Shown here in pieces: positions 42,304 through 50,880 of a stretch of DNA of 64,000 bases (its first letter is position 1; every line of letters begins with the position of its first letter). The DNA lies in the NCBI RefSeq assembly GCF_014650675.1, contig NZ_BMVK01000022.1, forward strand, positions 1 through 64,000. The letters run 5' to 3'. A program made the translations under genes and the position numbers. A model generated the notes under the pieces. The model was given only the letters and a program-made list of their open reading frames with translations. It had not been told where the DNA came from and did not search any database. The DNA is from Streptomyces anulatus. GTDB taxonomy: Bacteria; Actinomycetota; Actinomycetes; Streptomycetales; Streptomycetaceae.

Positions 42304-43647
42304 ATGGAACGAGCTGAACGTCCTGATCTGCCTTCCGTGACCACCACCGCAGCGCTGTTGCGTCTCGGCCGGATCCTGTCGACCGTCTCCGCGGGCACCG
42401 CCCGCCACCTGGTGCGACGCTCCTGGCGGCGCCTGAGGGGGCGGCCGACCACCGCTGCGGACTGGCCCGAGGAGCTCGCGCGGATCGTCGAGCGACTGGG
42501 CCCGGCCTTCATCAAGTTCGCCCAGATAGCCAGCACCCGCGAGGACGTCCTGCCGCCCCGCGCCTGCACGGCGCTCAAACGCCTCCACGACGACGTCCAG
42601 CCCATGCGGCCCCAGGACGTCCGTCAAGCGCTGGCGGAACACCTCGGCCCCGGCTGGGCCCGGTCGCTGACGGACTTTCACCCCGAGCCCCTGGGGTCGG
42701 GCAGCATCGCCTGCGTCTACCCGGCCCGGCTGAGCGACGGAACCCGGGTGGCCGTCAAGCTCCGCAGGCCCGGCCTCACCGACACGGTCCGCCGCGACGT
42801 CGCCATCCTCAGCACGGTCTTCGCGCTCGCGGGACGCCTGCCGGGCCTGCGCGGAGCCCCACTCGCCGACATGGCGCACGCCGTCGGGGCGAGCGTGCTC
42901 CGCCAACTCGACCTCGACACCGAGGCGCGGAACCTCGCCCTGCTCCGTGACGACCTCTCCACCCTCGAGTTCATCGCCGTACCCGCGCCCGTCTCCGCGC
43001 TGTGCGGGGAGGCCTGTGTGGTCATGGACTTCGTGCCCGGGGTGCGCGACCACGTCGAGGTGGCCGAGCTGAGCACGGAGCGCCGCCGGGCGCTCGCCGA
43101 CCAGACTCTCCGGGCCGTCTTCGAGATGCTGTTCTGCACCGGGCTGGTCCACTGCGACCTGCACCCCGGCAACCTGCGTCTCACCCGCTCCGGCTCCGTG
43201 GTCGTGCTCGACGCCGGATTCGTCTACCGCGTCCCCGAAGTCGTACGGGAGAATCTGGCCCTGTTCTTCCTCAACCTCGGCTTCCGCAACGGCCCCCGGT
43301 GCGCCGAAGCGGTCCTGGCCAGCGCCGAACAGGTCGACGGGCGCAGCGACACCGCCGCCTTCACCGCCGACATGACCCGCCTCGTCGACCGGTACGGCGG
43401 CACCACCGCCCGCGACTTCGACCTGATCGCCTTCTCCACCGAACTGTTCGCCAGCCAACGGCGTAACGGCATCTACGCCTCGTCGGAGTTCGTGTTCCCC
43501 CTCCTCGCGCTCCTCATGGTGGAGCAGACGGTCCGCCGTCTCGACCCCGACGTGGACTTCCAGGCCATCGCCCGCCCCATCGTCTTCCGCGCGGCGTCGG
43601 GCCGCCCCGCCGGCGAGCGCCGCCGCCGGCTGGAGACGGCCGGCTGA
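42304..43647 (+). CDS. ABC1/AarF/UbiB-family atypical kinase
   Basis: A 447-residue ABC1-family protein. The family motif appears as K71-F-A-Q74, with alanine in place of the usual glycine of KxGQ. The loop GSGSIACVYPA is followed by VAVKL with the ATP lysine, then catalytic VHCDLHPGN near 281-289 and VLDAGF near 300. Members influence quinone synthesis or lipid metabolism and act as atypical ATPases or kinases. No quinone gene is adjacent. It is transcribed divergently from the 398-aa gene and ends at a strong hairpin. Confidence 0.88.
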   Translation: MERAERPDLPSVTTTAALLRLGRILSTVSAGTARHLVRRSWRRLRGRPTTAADWPEELARIVERLGPAFIKFAQIASTREDVLPPRACTALKRLHDDVQPMRPQDVRQALAEHLGPGWARSLTDFHPEPLGSGSIACVYPARLSDGTRVAVKLRRPGLTDTVRRDVAILSTVFALAGRLPGLRGAPLADMAHAVGASVLRQLDLDTEARNLALLRDDLSTLEFIAVPAPVSALCGEACVVMDFVPGVRDHVEVAELSTERRRALADQTLRAVFEMLFCTGLVHCDLHPGNLRLTRSGSVVVLDAGFVYRVPEVVRENLALFFLNLGFRNGPRCAEAVLASAEQVDGRSDTAAFTADMTRLVDRYGGTTARDFDLIAFSTELFASQRRNGIYASSEFVFPLLALLMVEQTVRRLDPDVDFQAIARPIVFRAASGRPAGERRRRLETAG

Positions 43648-43682
43648 GCCGGAGCCGACGCGCGTACGCGGCCCCGCGCCCC

Positions 43683-43724
43683 GATGATCGTCGCCACCCG
43701 GCCTCCCGGGTGGCGACGGTCATC
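43683..43724. terminator. Bidirectional stem-loop terminator
   Basis: GATGATCGTCGCCACCCGG pairs with a nearly perfect complement just downstream, with a short loop. It lies between the convergent ABC1 kinase and isomerase-like genes. Confidence 0.85.
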
Positions 43725-44457
43725 AGTTACGGGAGTGGAGGCCCGGAGCCGGACCGGAGGGCGCCGCCTCCTCGACGGTGCGCGTCGGCGGCGTGAAGGG
43801 ACCCCACGTGAACGCGGGCAGCCACCTGTCCGACGGGGCGCTCCAGGACAGCTCGCCGATCTGCCGGACCGTACGGCGCCCGGTCAGAGCACGGAAGATC
43901 TCCCTGCTCCCTCCGCGCAACGTGGCGGCCGGTTCACCCTCCCCGGCCGTCCACACCCGGTCGGGCGTCCGGACGCGCAGCGCCGGCAGGCCATGCCCGT
44001 CCAGAGACAGGGTGAAGCCCATGACGGCGAGATCCAGCGCGTCGGCGAGGGCGGGGGGACGGCCGGGCGGGGGCATGCCGAGGGCCGAACGGAGATCGAG
44101 CTCGTGCGAGAGCGCGTCCAGCGGAAGGATGCGGCGGCGCAGCCAGTCCGCGCGCGGCAGCACCCCTGCGAGGTCGCTCTCCAACTCGGCCCACGTGCTG
44201 ACGAGTTCGGAGACAGGGATGCCCGGGGGCGGGGGCGGCGGCTCGCTGATCTCGCCCGGGTCCTCCTCGACGGCCATCCGGCAGACGACCACGAGGTGCC
44301 CGACGAGATCGCGCACGCTCCAGCCGGGACAGGCCGGCACCGGGAGCTCCGCGACCGACGGGCCCGAGGTGACGAGTCGGGTGATGTTCTCCCGACAGGC
44401 GCGGTAGGTGAGGTGGTGGCCGGTGTCCGGTAACGGTTCAGCGGACCTGCCCGTCAT
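43723..44457 (-). CDS. Maleylpyruvate isomerase-like (DinB/MDMPI) protein
   Basis: A 244-residue protein of the mycothiol-dependent maleylpyruvate isomerase N-terminal family. Motifs are CPGWSVRDLVGHLVVV near residue 45 and LDALSHELDLRSALG near 115, which provide the metal-site histidines. It has a Pro-rich internal loop. Family members use mycothiol or act as thiol transferases. It overlaps the end of the AhpD-like gene by 20 bases, so the two form an operon. The reaction is not known. Confidence 0.82.
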   Translation of the reverse strand: MTGRSAEPLPDTGHHLTYRACRENITRLVTSGPSVAELPVPACPGWSVRDLVGHLVVVCRMAVEEDPGEISEPPPPPPGIPVSELVSTWAELESDLAGVLPRADWLRRRILPLDALSHELDLRSALGMPPPGRPPALADALDLAVMGFTLSLDGHGLPALRVRTPDRVWTAGEGEPAATLRGGSREIFRALTGRRTVRQIGELSWSAPSDRWLPAFTWGPFTPPTRTVEEAAPSGPAPGLHSRN

Positions 44458-45016
44458 CCGCGGACTCCTCTCCCCGGACGATCCCGGCCCGGTAGCCGTC
44501 GGTCACGATCCGCCGGGCGGCGTGCTGGTAGTACGCGTCGTCCTTGGGCAGCTCGGTCGCGAGGCAGCTGACGTAGCGGTTGTACATGCAGAACGCCGCG
44601 GCGATCAGCACGGTGTCGTGCAGGTCCGTGTCGTCCACGCCCTCGGCGCGGGCCGCCGCGATCGCCTTGTCGGAGACCGGGCGCGCGGCTTCCTGGACCT
44701 CGGCCGCCACGCCCAGCAGCGCACGCAGCCGGCCGCTGACCGGTGCGGTACCGGGGTCGGCCAGCACGGCCCCGACCAGTTCCTGGCCGCCGGCCAACTG
44801 CGCGGCGGCGAAAGCTCCGTGCGAGGAGGCGCAGAACTCGGTGTCGTTGAGCCGCGAGACGTACGCGGCGATCAGCTCGCGCTCTCCCGGTTCGAGCGAG
44901 GACGGAGCTCTCAGCAGAGCGTCCGCGAGATCGCCCAGAGGTCCGCCGGTGTCGGGACGGTGGGCCATCAGTCCGGTGATGCCGGGGAGGTCGTTGTTCA
45001 GTGCGATATGGGGCAT
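44438..45016 (-). CDS. AhpD/carboxymuconolactone-decarboxylase-like peroxidase
   Basis: A 192-residue AhpD-fold protein of the peroxidase-related group. It has LNDTEFCASSHG with C62 and H66, and a second helix pair NRYVSCLATELP. AhpD-type proteins reduce peroxides or other electrophiles using a cysteine relay; this one has a single clear CxxxH site rather than CxxC. GGAGG lies 7 bases before the ATG. It is first of a two-gene operon with the isomerase-like protein, suggesting thiol-based detoxification. Confidence 0.85.
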   Translation of the reverse strand: MPHIALNNDLPGITGLMAHRPDTGGPLGDLADALLRAPSSLEPGERELIAAYVSRLNDTEFCASSHGAFAAAQLAGGQELVGAVLADPGTAPVSGRLRALLGVAAEVQEAARPVSDKAIAAARAEGVDDTDLHDTVLIAAAFCMYNRYVSCLATELPKDDAYYQHAARRIVTDGYRAGIVRGEESADDGQVR

Positions 45017-45409
45017 GGCTCTTCCTCCAGGAGAAGGGGAGACAGAGGGCCGGCGAGGGCCAAGTGACCGCGGACGACCGGGCCTCGTGATGCCAGGAAG
45101 CTAATGAACCGTCATGTTCGTGGCAACTACCCAGCCATGCACTGGAGTTATGGAGTGCCGGCCGGGACCTCCGGCCGACCGAGACGACAGGACGATCGGT
45201 CATCCTGCGATCAAGCCCCTGAGCAGCGGCATCTGTTCGGCGCATGCCGGGGCGGTCGGCGCCGCGCACGGCACGGCTGCGCCCCCGTGCCGTTCCGCAG
45301 GGCGCAAGGGTCAGCGAACCCGCTCTCAAGGAGAGCACGCCGGAAGAAGCCCACCCGTATGTGGTCCTGATGTAATGAGCCACCGTTCCCCGACCGTGGA
45401 GGTTCAGGC
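45017..45409. other. 393-base divergent intergenic region, no gene seen
   Basis: This gap contains the promoters of the AhpD-like gene and of the His-rich membrane protein gene. A short AT-richer patch occurs around 45102-45150. Small frames in it lack ribosome sites and codon bias. No clear palindrome was found. Confidence 0.5.
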
Positions 45410-45973
45410 ATGGCCATCAGCACGGGAGCGTCACCGAACACCCTGCGGGGCGGGCTCGACTCGCTCAACGGCAGTCATCATCAACTCGGTCTGCGCTTCT
45501 TCCTGTTCATCGTCGTCGCGCACTGGGCGGAACACCTGGTCCAGGCGTACCAGATCTACGTCATGGGCTGGCCGATCCCGGAGGCGCGCGGCGTGCTCGG
45601 GATTCCGTTCCCGTGGCTCGTCACGTCGGAATGGATGCACTACGGCTACGCCCTGGTGATGATGGTCGGCCTGTTCCTCCTTCGCCCGGGTTTCACCGGC
45701 CGCTCGGGCACCTGGTGGAAGGCGTCGCTCGGGATTCAGGTGTGGCACCACCTGGAGCACCTGCTGCTCCTGGTCCAAGTGCTCGTGGGAGCCAACCTGC
45801 TGGGCAAGGCCGCTCCGACGAGCCTGGTGCAGCTGATCATGCCCCGGGTGGAACTGCACCTCTTCTACAACACCCTGGTGACGATCCCCATGGTGGTGGC
45901 GATGTACCTGCACACCCGCGCGAACCGGCAGGACAACGCCACCGCACGGTGCGCCTGCGCGCCGAAGGACTGA
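45410..45973 (+). CDS. His-rich integral membrane protein, unrecognised
   Basis: A 187-residue protein with about four hydrophobic segments. Histidines cluster at membrane edges: HWAEHLVQ near residue 38, MHYGY near 76, WHHLEHLL near 111 and ELHLFYN near 148. The pattern recalls metal-binding His boxes but does not match the desaturase set. GGAGG lies 7 bases before the ATG. The C-terminus ends with two cysteines (CACAPKD). Four bases separate it from the next membrane gene, so they are co-transcribed. No function is proposed beyond a possible metal-dependent membrane activity. Confidence 0.72.
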   Translation: MAISTGASPNTLRGGLDSLNGSHHQLGLRFFLFIVVAHWAEHLVQAYQIYVMGWPIPEARGVLGIPFPWLVTSEWMHYGYALVMMVGLFLLRPGFTGRSGTWWKASLGIQVWHHLEHLLLLVQVLVGANLLGKAAPTSLVQLIMPRVELHLFYNTLVTIPMVVAMYLHTRANRQDNATARCACAPKD

Positions 45974-45977
45974 CCGC

Positions 45978-46484
45978 ATGGCCACGGGCCGCAGCAGGCC
46001 CTCCGGGTTCGTGTCCCTGCTGCTCCTGCTGGCCGGAGTCCTGCTGTTCTGGATGACGGTGCCGCATCTCGGCACCGCCGCCAGAGCCGCCACGGCGGAC
46101 GGGCCGCGGGGTACCTTCACCGCCGCCCGTCTCGTGTGCGCGGGTCACTCCGGGCACACCACGTGCGAGTGGGCGGGAACGTTCCGGTCCGACGACGGCA
46201 CCGTGGAGCTCGTGGGCGTCAAGCTGTACGGGAGCGGCCGGGACACGTTCGAGGCCGGACGGACGGCGCCGGCCGTGGACGTGGGCAACGCGGGGCGGGT
46301 CTACGACCCGACCGGATCGCGTGCGTGGATCATCACGGTCGTGCTGGTGGTGCTCGCCTACGTCCTGCTCGTGGTCGTGGCCCGCCGGCACCTGATGCCT
46401 CCCCCTTCCCCCGGAGACGGAGGCCGACGGCGGTTCCTCACCCCCTTGGGGTCGCCGGGAACCTCCGCGAAGGGCACACCGTAG
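45978..46484 (+). CDS. Small two-span membrane protein with extracytoplasmic loop
   Basis: A 168-residue protein with a hydrophobic segment at about 11-38 and another at about 114-136. Between them is a soluble loop containing two cysteines (LVCAGHSGHTTCEW) that could form a disulfide outside the cell. The C-terminal tail is Pro/Gly-rich and basic. It follows the His-rich membrane protein immediately. No family recognised. Confidence 0.65.
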   Translation: MATGRSRPSGFVSLLLLLAGVLLFWMTVPHLGTAARAATADGPRGTFTAARLVCAGHSGHTTCEWAGTFRSDDGTVELVGVKLYGSGRDTFEAGRTAPAVDVGNAGRVYDPTGSRAWIITVVLVVLAYVLLVVVARRHLMPPPSPGDGGRRRFLTPLGSPGTSAKGTP

Positions 46485-46496
46485 CCGCGCCCCGGC

Positions 46497-46808
46497 TCAC
46501 GCGCCGCGGCGCAAGGTGCGGGTGCACCAGCCGATGATCGTGGCGTTGGCAGCCGCTCCGACGGCAATGGCGATGGGGAACACGGCCCTGCTCTCCGGCA
46601 GCGCGAGGAAGAGGAAACTGACGGGGGCGGTGGCAAGGAACGGAATGACTCCGGCCATGGACTCGTCCGTGCTGTCCGCGACGGTCACCGCCCACGCCCA
46701 CACGAACAGGGCGGCGCAGACGCCGAGGTAGGCGAGGCCGATGGCGCCCAGGTGGTCGTACAGTCGGCGCGGGATCGATCTTCCGGGATCGGCGGCGGTG
46801 CCGGGCAT
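46497..46808 (-). CDS. SCO4225-like small membrane protein (copy 1)
   Basis: A 103-residue protein with three hydrophobic segments. The signature ADSTDESMAGVIPFLATAPVSFLFLALPES matches, position by position, the LTDSLDGSMAGVWLFFLTAPTSFLFVALPGA segment of the gene near 50184. Such proteins are common in Streptomyces and uncharacterised. It sits just beyond the response-regulator gene on the same strand, so it may be the output or a partner of that two-component system. Confidence 0.75.
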   Translation of the reverse strand: MPGTAADPGRSIPRRLYDHLGAIGLAYLGVCAALFVWAWAVTVADSTDESMAGVIPFLATAPVSFLFLALPESRAVFPIAIAVGAAANATIIGWCTRTLRRGA

Positions 46809-46865
46809 GGTGGTGGACTCCTTCGTGGGACGGTCGTGGCGGCTCTGTCGGTGGGGTCCGGGCGG

Positions 46866-47546
46866 TCAGAGGTGGGCGCGGGGCGGGTTCGGCGTGGCGA
46901 GGCCGAGGTCGTAGGCGAGGATCGTCGCCTGCACGCGGTCGCGCAGGCCGAGCTTGCGGAGCAGCGCGGTCACGTGGGACTTCACGGTGCCCACGGCGAT
47001 GCCGAGTTGCTCGCCGATCTCCGCGTTGGTGAGGCCGGCCGCGACCAGGGTGAGGACGCGCCGCTGGCTGGCCGTGAGGCTGTCGAGCTCGGGAATGCTC
47101 CGCCCAGGAGTCTCGATGGGTGATCGGGACGCGTAGTGGCCGATGAGGTGGCGTGTCGCGGAGGGGGCGAGGACGCTCTCGCCGATCGCGACCTCCCGGA
47201 TGCCCTGCAGCAGCTTCGAGGGGTGCACGTCTTTGAGGAGGAAGCCCGAGGCGCCGGCGCGAAGCGCCTCGAAGACGTAGGCGTCGAGGTCGAAGGTGGT
47301 CAGGACGAGGACCCGGGGCGGGTTCTCCCGGCCGGTGATGATGCGGGTGGCGGCTATGCCGTCCAGCTGAGGCATGCGCACGTCCATGATGATGACGTCG
47401 GGAGCCAACTCCTCGGCGAGCCGCACCGCCGAGACACCGTCGGCGGCCTCGCCGACGACCGTCATGTCCTCCTCGGCGTCGATCACGGCGGCGAATCCCG
47501 CACGTACGATGCCCTGGTCGTCGACGACCAGCACGTTCAGGCTCAT
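46866..47546 (-). CDS. NarL/LuxR-family response regulator
   Basis: A 226-residue response regulator. The receiver has VVDDQ at 7-11, phospho-acceptor D55 in IIMDVRMP, T83-T84 and K105 in LLKD. The LuxR HTH near 155-215 has LTASQRRVLTLVAAGLTNAEIG and VKSHVTALLRKLGLRDRVQ. The ATG overlaps the stop of the histidine kinase gene (ATGA). It is the partner of that kinase. Likely targets are the adjacent small membrane protein genes, by position only. Confidence 0.95.
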   Translation of the reverse strand: MSLNVLVVDDQGIVRAGFAAVIDAEEDMTVVGEAADGVSAVRLAEELAPDVIIMDVRMPQLDGIAATRIITGRENPPRVLVLTTFDLDAYVFEALRAGASGFLLKDVHPSKLLQGIREVAIGESVLAPSATRHLIGHYASRSPIETPGRSIPELDSLTASQRRVLTLVAAGLTNAEIGEQLGIAVGTVKSHVTALLRKLGLRDRVQATILAYDLGLATPNPPRAHL

Positions 47547-49831
47547 CGTTGTCCCTCCTCGTTCTTCCGCGCGGTGGTGAGCGGCAGCCGGAGCCGGACC
47601 GTTCCCGGCTGGCCGGTGGTCAGGGTGCCGCCGAGCGCGGTGACCCGCGTGGTCAGCCTCTCCCGTACAGCCGTGCCTGCGGCGCGCGGGATCCCGGTGG
47701 CCGTGAGCGTCAAGGTATCGGTGTCCGCGTCGAGTTCGAGCAGGGCGGGCTCCTCGCCGCCGGCCGCGAGCAGCGTTTCGGCGGCGTGGTAGGCGGCCAG
47801 ATCGACGGCGGTGGGCAGGTGTCGCGGTACACGGTCGGTCAGCCGTATGTCGATGTCGCGTCCGGTGGCCCGCAGATGGTGGGCGAGCAGGTCGAGCGCC
47901 TGGAGGGTGGGCTGCGGACGGAGTTCGGGCCCGGCCCCGTCCTGGGGCACGGTGTCGAGCAGGGCGCGCATCGCGGCCAGGGCCTCACGGGCACGGGCCG
48001 CCGTCGCGTCGAGCCGGCCTGCCTCGGCCTCGGTGACCATGTCGGCGGTGCGGGCGAAGACCGTGCCTTCGAGTCCGGCAGCGATGCGGTGGCGCTCGAT
48101 CCAGGCGTCGCGCACGGCCTCCTCGGTCCAGGCGGCGAGGCGCTCGTCGTGGGCGCGGTCACCGGCTTGCCGGTGGCGGTCCCGGCGGACTCCGGCCAGC
48201 TGGGCCGCCGTGCTGATGAGGGTTGCACCGATCGCCGTGCCCACGACGACCGCCCAGGTGGGGGCTGTCGTACCCCGGGCCAGAACAGCGCCGGCGGCGG
48301 CAGCCGTGTGCACCAGCACCACGAGGAGGACGGTCGTGTTGCGGTACGTCGCCGATCGGACGGGAGCGAGAGCGAGAGCCGTGCACGTGGCCAGCAGGCT
48401 CAGCGCGCAGGGAAGGAGGACCGGGCCGCCGTAGTCGCCCACCGCCATCGCCACGGGCCACAGCATCGCCAGCCCCAGCAGCATCGCGTACGCCGTCCGT
48501 GGCGCCCTCCGCAGCCACAGCAGGGTCATCGACTGGCCGGCCGCCAGCAGGGCGAAGAAGACGCCCGCGGATACCTGCGGTCCGAACGAGGTGTCCTCGG
48601 CCCTGATGACCAGCGCGGGGAGCAACGGCTGCAGGACCAGGCCCGCCGCCGCCACCAGTTGTGCCACGCGGTAGGACGTGGACGCCGACGGTCCCACCGG
48701 CGTGGCCGTTCGGCCGGGGAGTACCGCCCGTACCTCCCAGCCGCCGTCCGCCGTCGGACCGCTGTGCACCGTGCCGCCGGCTTCCCGCGCCCGGGAGCGC
48801 AGGAAACCCTGCCCCCGTCCGCCGCCGAGTCCCGCACCGTGCGCCACCGCACCGGCGGGCGGAGCCGAGCTGGTGACGGCGATCTCGGTGCGGGCTTCGC
48901 CGTACCGGCACAGCAGGGTGGTGTGCGCGCCCGGGGCGTACCGGGCGATGTTGGTCAGTGCCTCGCGCACGATTCCGTACGCCGCGTCCGCGACCGCCCC
49001 GTCCGGCAGGGGGTCGATCTCGCAGTCCACCCGCTGGCCCAGGCGCCGGAATCCGTCGACCAGGTCCTGTAGCTGTTCCCTCGGCGAGGACCCTTCCGCG
49101 CGCGTGGGCGCCGGGGCTCGTACCGCGCCGAGCGAGCGGACGACTTCGTGGCCGGTCTCGGCTGCGAAGTCCAGTGCCTCGGCTGCCAGTTCGGGACGCC
49201 GCTCCCGCAGTCCGAGGGCTGCGCCCACGGTGACGACCACGGCGGTCAGATGGTGGGCGCTGATGTCGTGCAACTCCCTCTCCATCCGGCGCCGCTCGGC
49301 CGCGGGGAGCCGGTGACGCTCGGTCTCGGCACGCTTCAGCAGGTGATCGGCCGCTCGTCGTGCGCGGCGGGCCCGGCGTACGAGCAGGCCGGCGCCGCAC
49401 GAGGCGGCGTACAGGACAGCGGTCAGGACCAGGTCGAGCCCGTCACGGTCGCTGAGCCCGTGCAGACTGATGCCCTGCAGCAGTTGCCAGAGGGCGAGTG
49501 CCGTCACGCACAGCACGGCGGTGAAGGCGTCACATCGGGTCGCCACGGTGAACACCGCCAGTGCGACGCCTGCGGTGCCGAGTACGGCCATCGCCCCGAC
49601 GGGCAGCGGCCCGGCCCCCAGCGCGCACGCCGCGGCAACGACGACGAGGGCGGCGACCGGCCGGGTACGGCGCAGAGCGAGCGCGGCTGCCACCACGCCG
49701 GCGGCCAGGGCCGCCACGAGGAAGGCGGACGCGGGCGGGACGGCCCCCCGTACGAGCGGCGCTCCGGGCCATACCAGGATCTGGGCGCAGAGCAGCAGGA
49801 CCGGTGCCAGCCGGTCGTCGGTTCGCTTCAT
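47543..49831 (-). CDS. Sensor histidine kinase with degenerate second kinase module
   Basis: A 762-residue protein, about twice the usual 400. The first half has membrane segments (10-155), a HisKA_3 motif ERELHDISAHHL with H188 and an ATPase N-box REALTNIARYAPG. The second half repeats the plan: membrane segments about 390-545, then ERHRIAAGLEGTVF near 577-590, where the expected LHD reads LEG, and AAETLLAAGGEE in place of the N-box. The second module therefore lacks the phospho-acceptor histidine and the ATP-binding asparagine. It is probably an old internal duplication or fusion, now regulatory. It is coupled to the response regulator. Confidence 0.9.
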   Translation of the reverse strand: MKRTDDRLAPVLLLCAQILVWPGAPLVRGAVPPASAFLVAALAAGVVAAALALRRTRPVAALVVVAAACALGAGPLPVGAMAVLGTAGVALAVFTVATRCDAFTAVLCVTALALWQLLQGISLHGLSDRDGLDLVLTAVLYAASCGAGLLVRRARRARRAADHLLKRAETERHRLPAAERRRMERELHDISAHHLTAVVVTVGAALGLRERRPELAAEALDFAAETGHEVVRSLGAVRAPAPTRAEGSSPREQLQDLVDGFRRLGQRVDCEIDPLPDGAVADAAYGIVREALTNIARYAPGAHTTLLCRYGEARTEIAVTSSAPPAGAVAHGAGLGGGRGQGFLRSRAREAGGTVHSGPTADGGWEVRAVLPGRTATPVGPSASTSYRVAQLVAAAGLVLQPLLPALVIRAEDTSFGPQVSAGVFFALLAAGQSMTLLWLRRAPRTAYAMLLGLAMLWPVAMAVGDYGGPVLLPCALSLLATCTALALAPVRSATYRNTTVLLVVLVHTAAAAGAVLARGTTAPTWAVVVGTAIGATLISTAAQLAGVRRDRHRQAGDRAHDERLAAWTEEAVRDAWIERHRIAAGLEGTVFARTADMVTEAEAGRLDATAARAREALAAMRALLDTVPQDGAGPELRPQPTLQALDLLAHHLRATGRDIDIRLTDRVPRHLPTAVDLAAYHAAETLLAAGGEEPALLELDADTDTLTLTATGIPRAAGTAVRERLTTRVTALGGTLTTGQPGTVRLRLPLTTARKNEEGQR

Positions 49832-50183
49832 GGTGATGGAAGGTTAACGTCGCAGGTGAGCGGAGCGAATCGGGCTGCGGGCGGACGCCGGTCTCTTACC
49901 TGAGGTACAGAGCCTCCACCTGTGGTCCACCCCTCTGATCGTCCCCCGGCGCGAGGACGGGACCGGTCACCCGCCCCTAGGCTCGATCACATCGAGAACG
50001 CGATCGGTCCCCCGACGGCCGTTCCGCCAACGGGGCTTGTGCCGAAGGGACTTGCGCCGACGGCGTGGGGGCTTCGGGGCCGATCGTCGGACGAACGCGG
50101 AAGCGCTCAGACGGCGTTCCTCGTCCCGGCACCCCTGGGTGCCTCGCCCCGCTCATTCCCCTTTCCTCACCTCGGAGTCAGAG
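49832..50183. other. 352-base divergent intergenic region, no gene seen
   Basis: It separates the histidine kinase gene from the second SCO4225-like gene and must hold both promoters. No strong inverted repeat or small gene is evident. Short frames in it are Arg/Pro-rich and lack ribosome sites. Confidence 0.45.
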
Positions 50184-50492
50184 ATGACCGCTTCCTCACG
50201 CACCTTTCCCCGGTCGCTTCGCCGCTACCTGATGAGCCCTGCCGCCGTGACGTATCTGGCCGTGGTGGTCTGGGTCGGGACGGACGTCGCGCTGACCGAT
50301 TCGCTGGACGGCAGCATGGCCGGGGTCTGGCTGTTCTTCCTCACCGCCCCGACGTCGTTCCTCTTCGTGGCTCTGCCCGGCGCCCTTCCCTGGGCGGGTG
50401 TGCTGGTCGGGGCCTTCGTCCAGGCGGTGGCGCTGGGCGCCGCCCACCACGGGGTCCGCGCATGGCGAGCACGACGCGCGGTCAGCGCCTGA
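50184..50492 (+). CDS. SCO4225-like small membrane protein (copy 2)
   Basis: A 102-residue paralogue of the protein encoded at 46497-46808, with three hydrophobic segments and the core SMAGVWLFFLTAPTSFLFVALPG. GGAG lies 6 bases before the ATG. The C-terminus is short and basic. The two copies bracket the two-component genes, suggesting a common regulatory or sensing unit. Function unknown. Confidence 0.75.
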   Translation: MTASSRTFPRSLRRYLMSPAAVTYLAVVVWVGTDVALTDSLDGSMAGVWLFFLTAPTSFLFVALPGALPWAGVLVGAFVQAVALGAAHHGVRAWRARRAVSA

Positions 50493-50513
50493 CACCGCAC
50501 CCGTTCCTCTCGC

Positions 50514-50651
50514 TCAGGTGCCGGATGCGGCGCGACTCACCCCACTTGCGAGTTCGGCCAGCACGGCTCCCGTCATGGCGGCGACTCCGTGGTCCAGGAC
50601 CGACGGATCGGGGGCGAAGTCCGGACTGTGCGCACTGGGCACGTTGCCGAA
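50514..50651 (-). pseudogene. Fragment of an M20-type amidohydrolase/peptidase C-terminus
   Basis: About 45 codons read FGNVPSAHSPDFAPDP, then SVLDHGVAAMTGAVLAELAS to a stop. The HSPDFAPD and LDHGVAAMT segments look like the extreme C-terminus of M20-family amidohydrolases. An in-frame stop lies just upstream of the fragment, and the rest of the gene is absent. The break is next to the decayed IS3 element, which probably caused the loss. Family call is from short motifs only. Confidence 0.5.
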
Positions 50652-50880
50652 CCTCTATGCGTACCTGTCGTTACCAAGACTGACTCTCTGCCGCGGTGCA
50701 CGCCCCGGCCACCGCAGCCGCCTCGCTCCGCTACCCGGCCTGGCCGACGGCGCTCAGCCGGTGTTCGGGTTGCTGGCCGCCCATGCGATGTCGTCCAGCT
50801 CGACGTGCATGGCCTCGCGGTCGTTGGTTCACTGGTCGAGAAAGTCCGCACGTGCCTTGACCTCGGATCCTGAACACCAT

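Noticed and set aside
45104..45370. Short plus-strand frames in the gap before the His-rich membrane gene
   Set aside because: No ribosome site, no motif and composition typical of non-coding GC-rich DNA.
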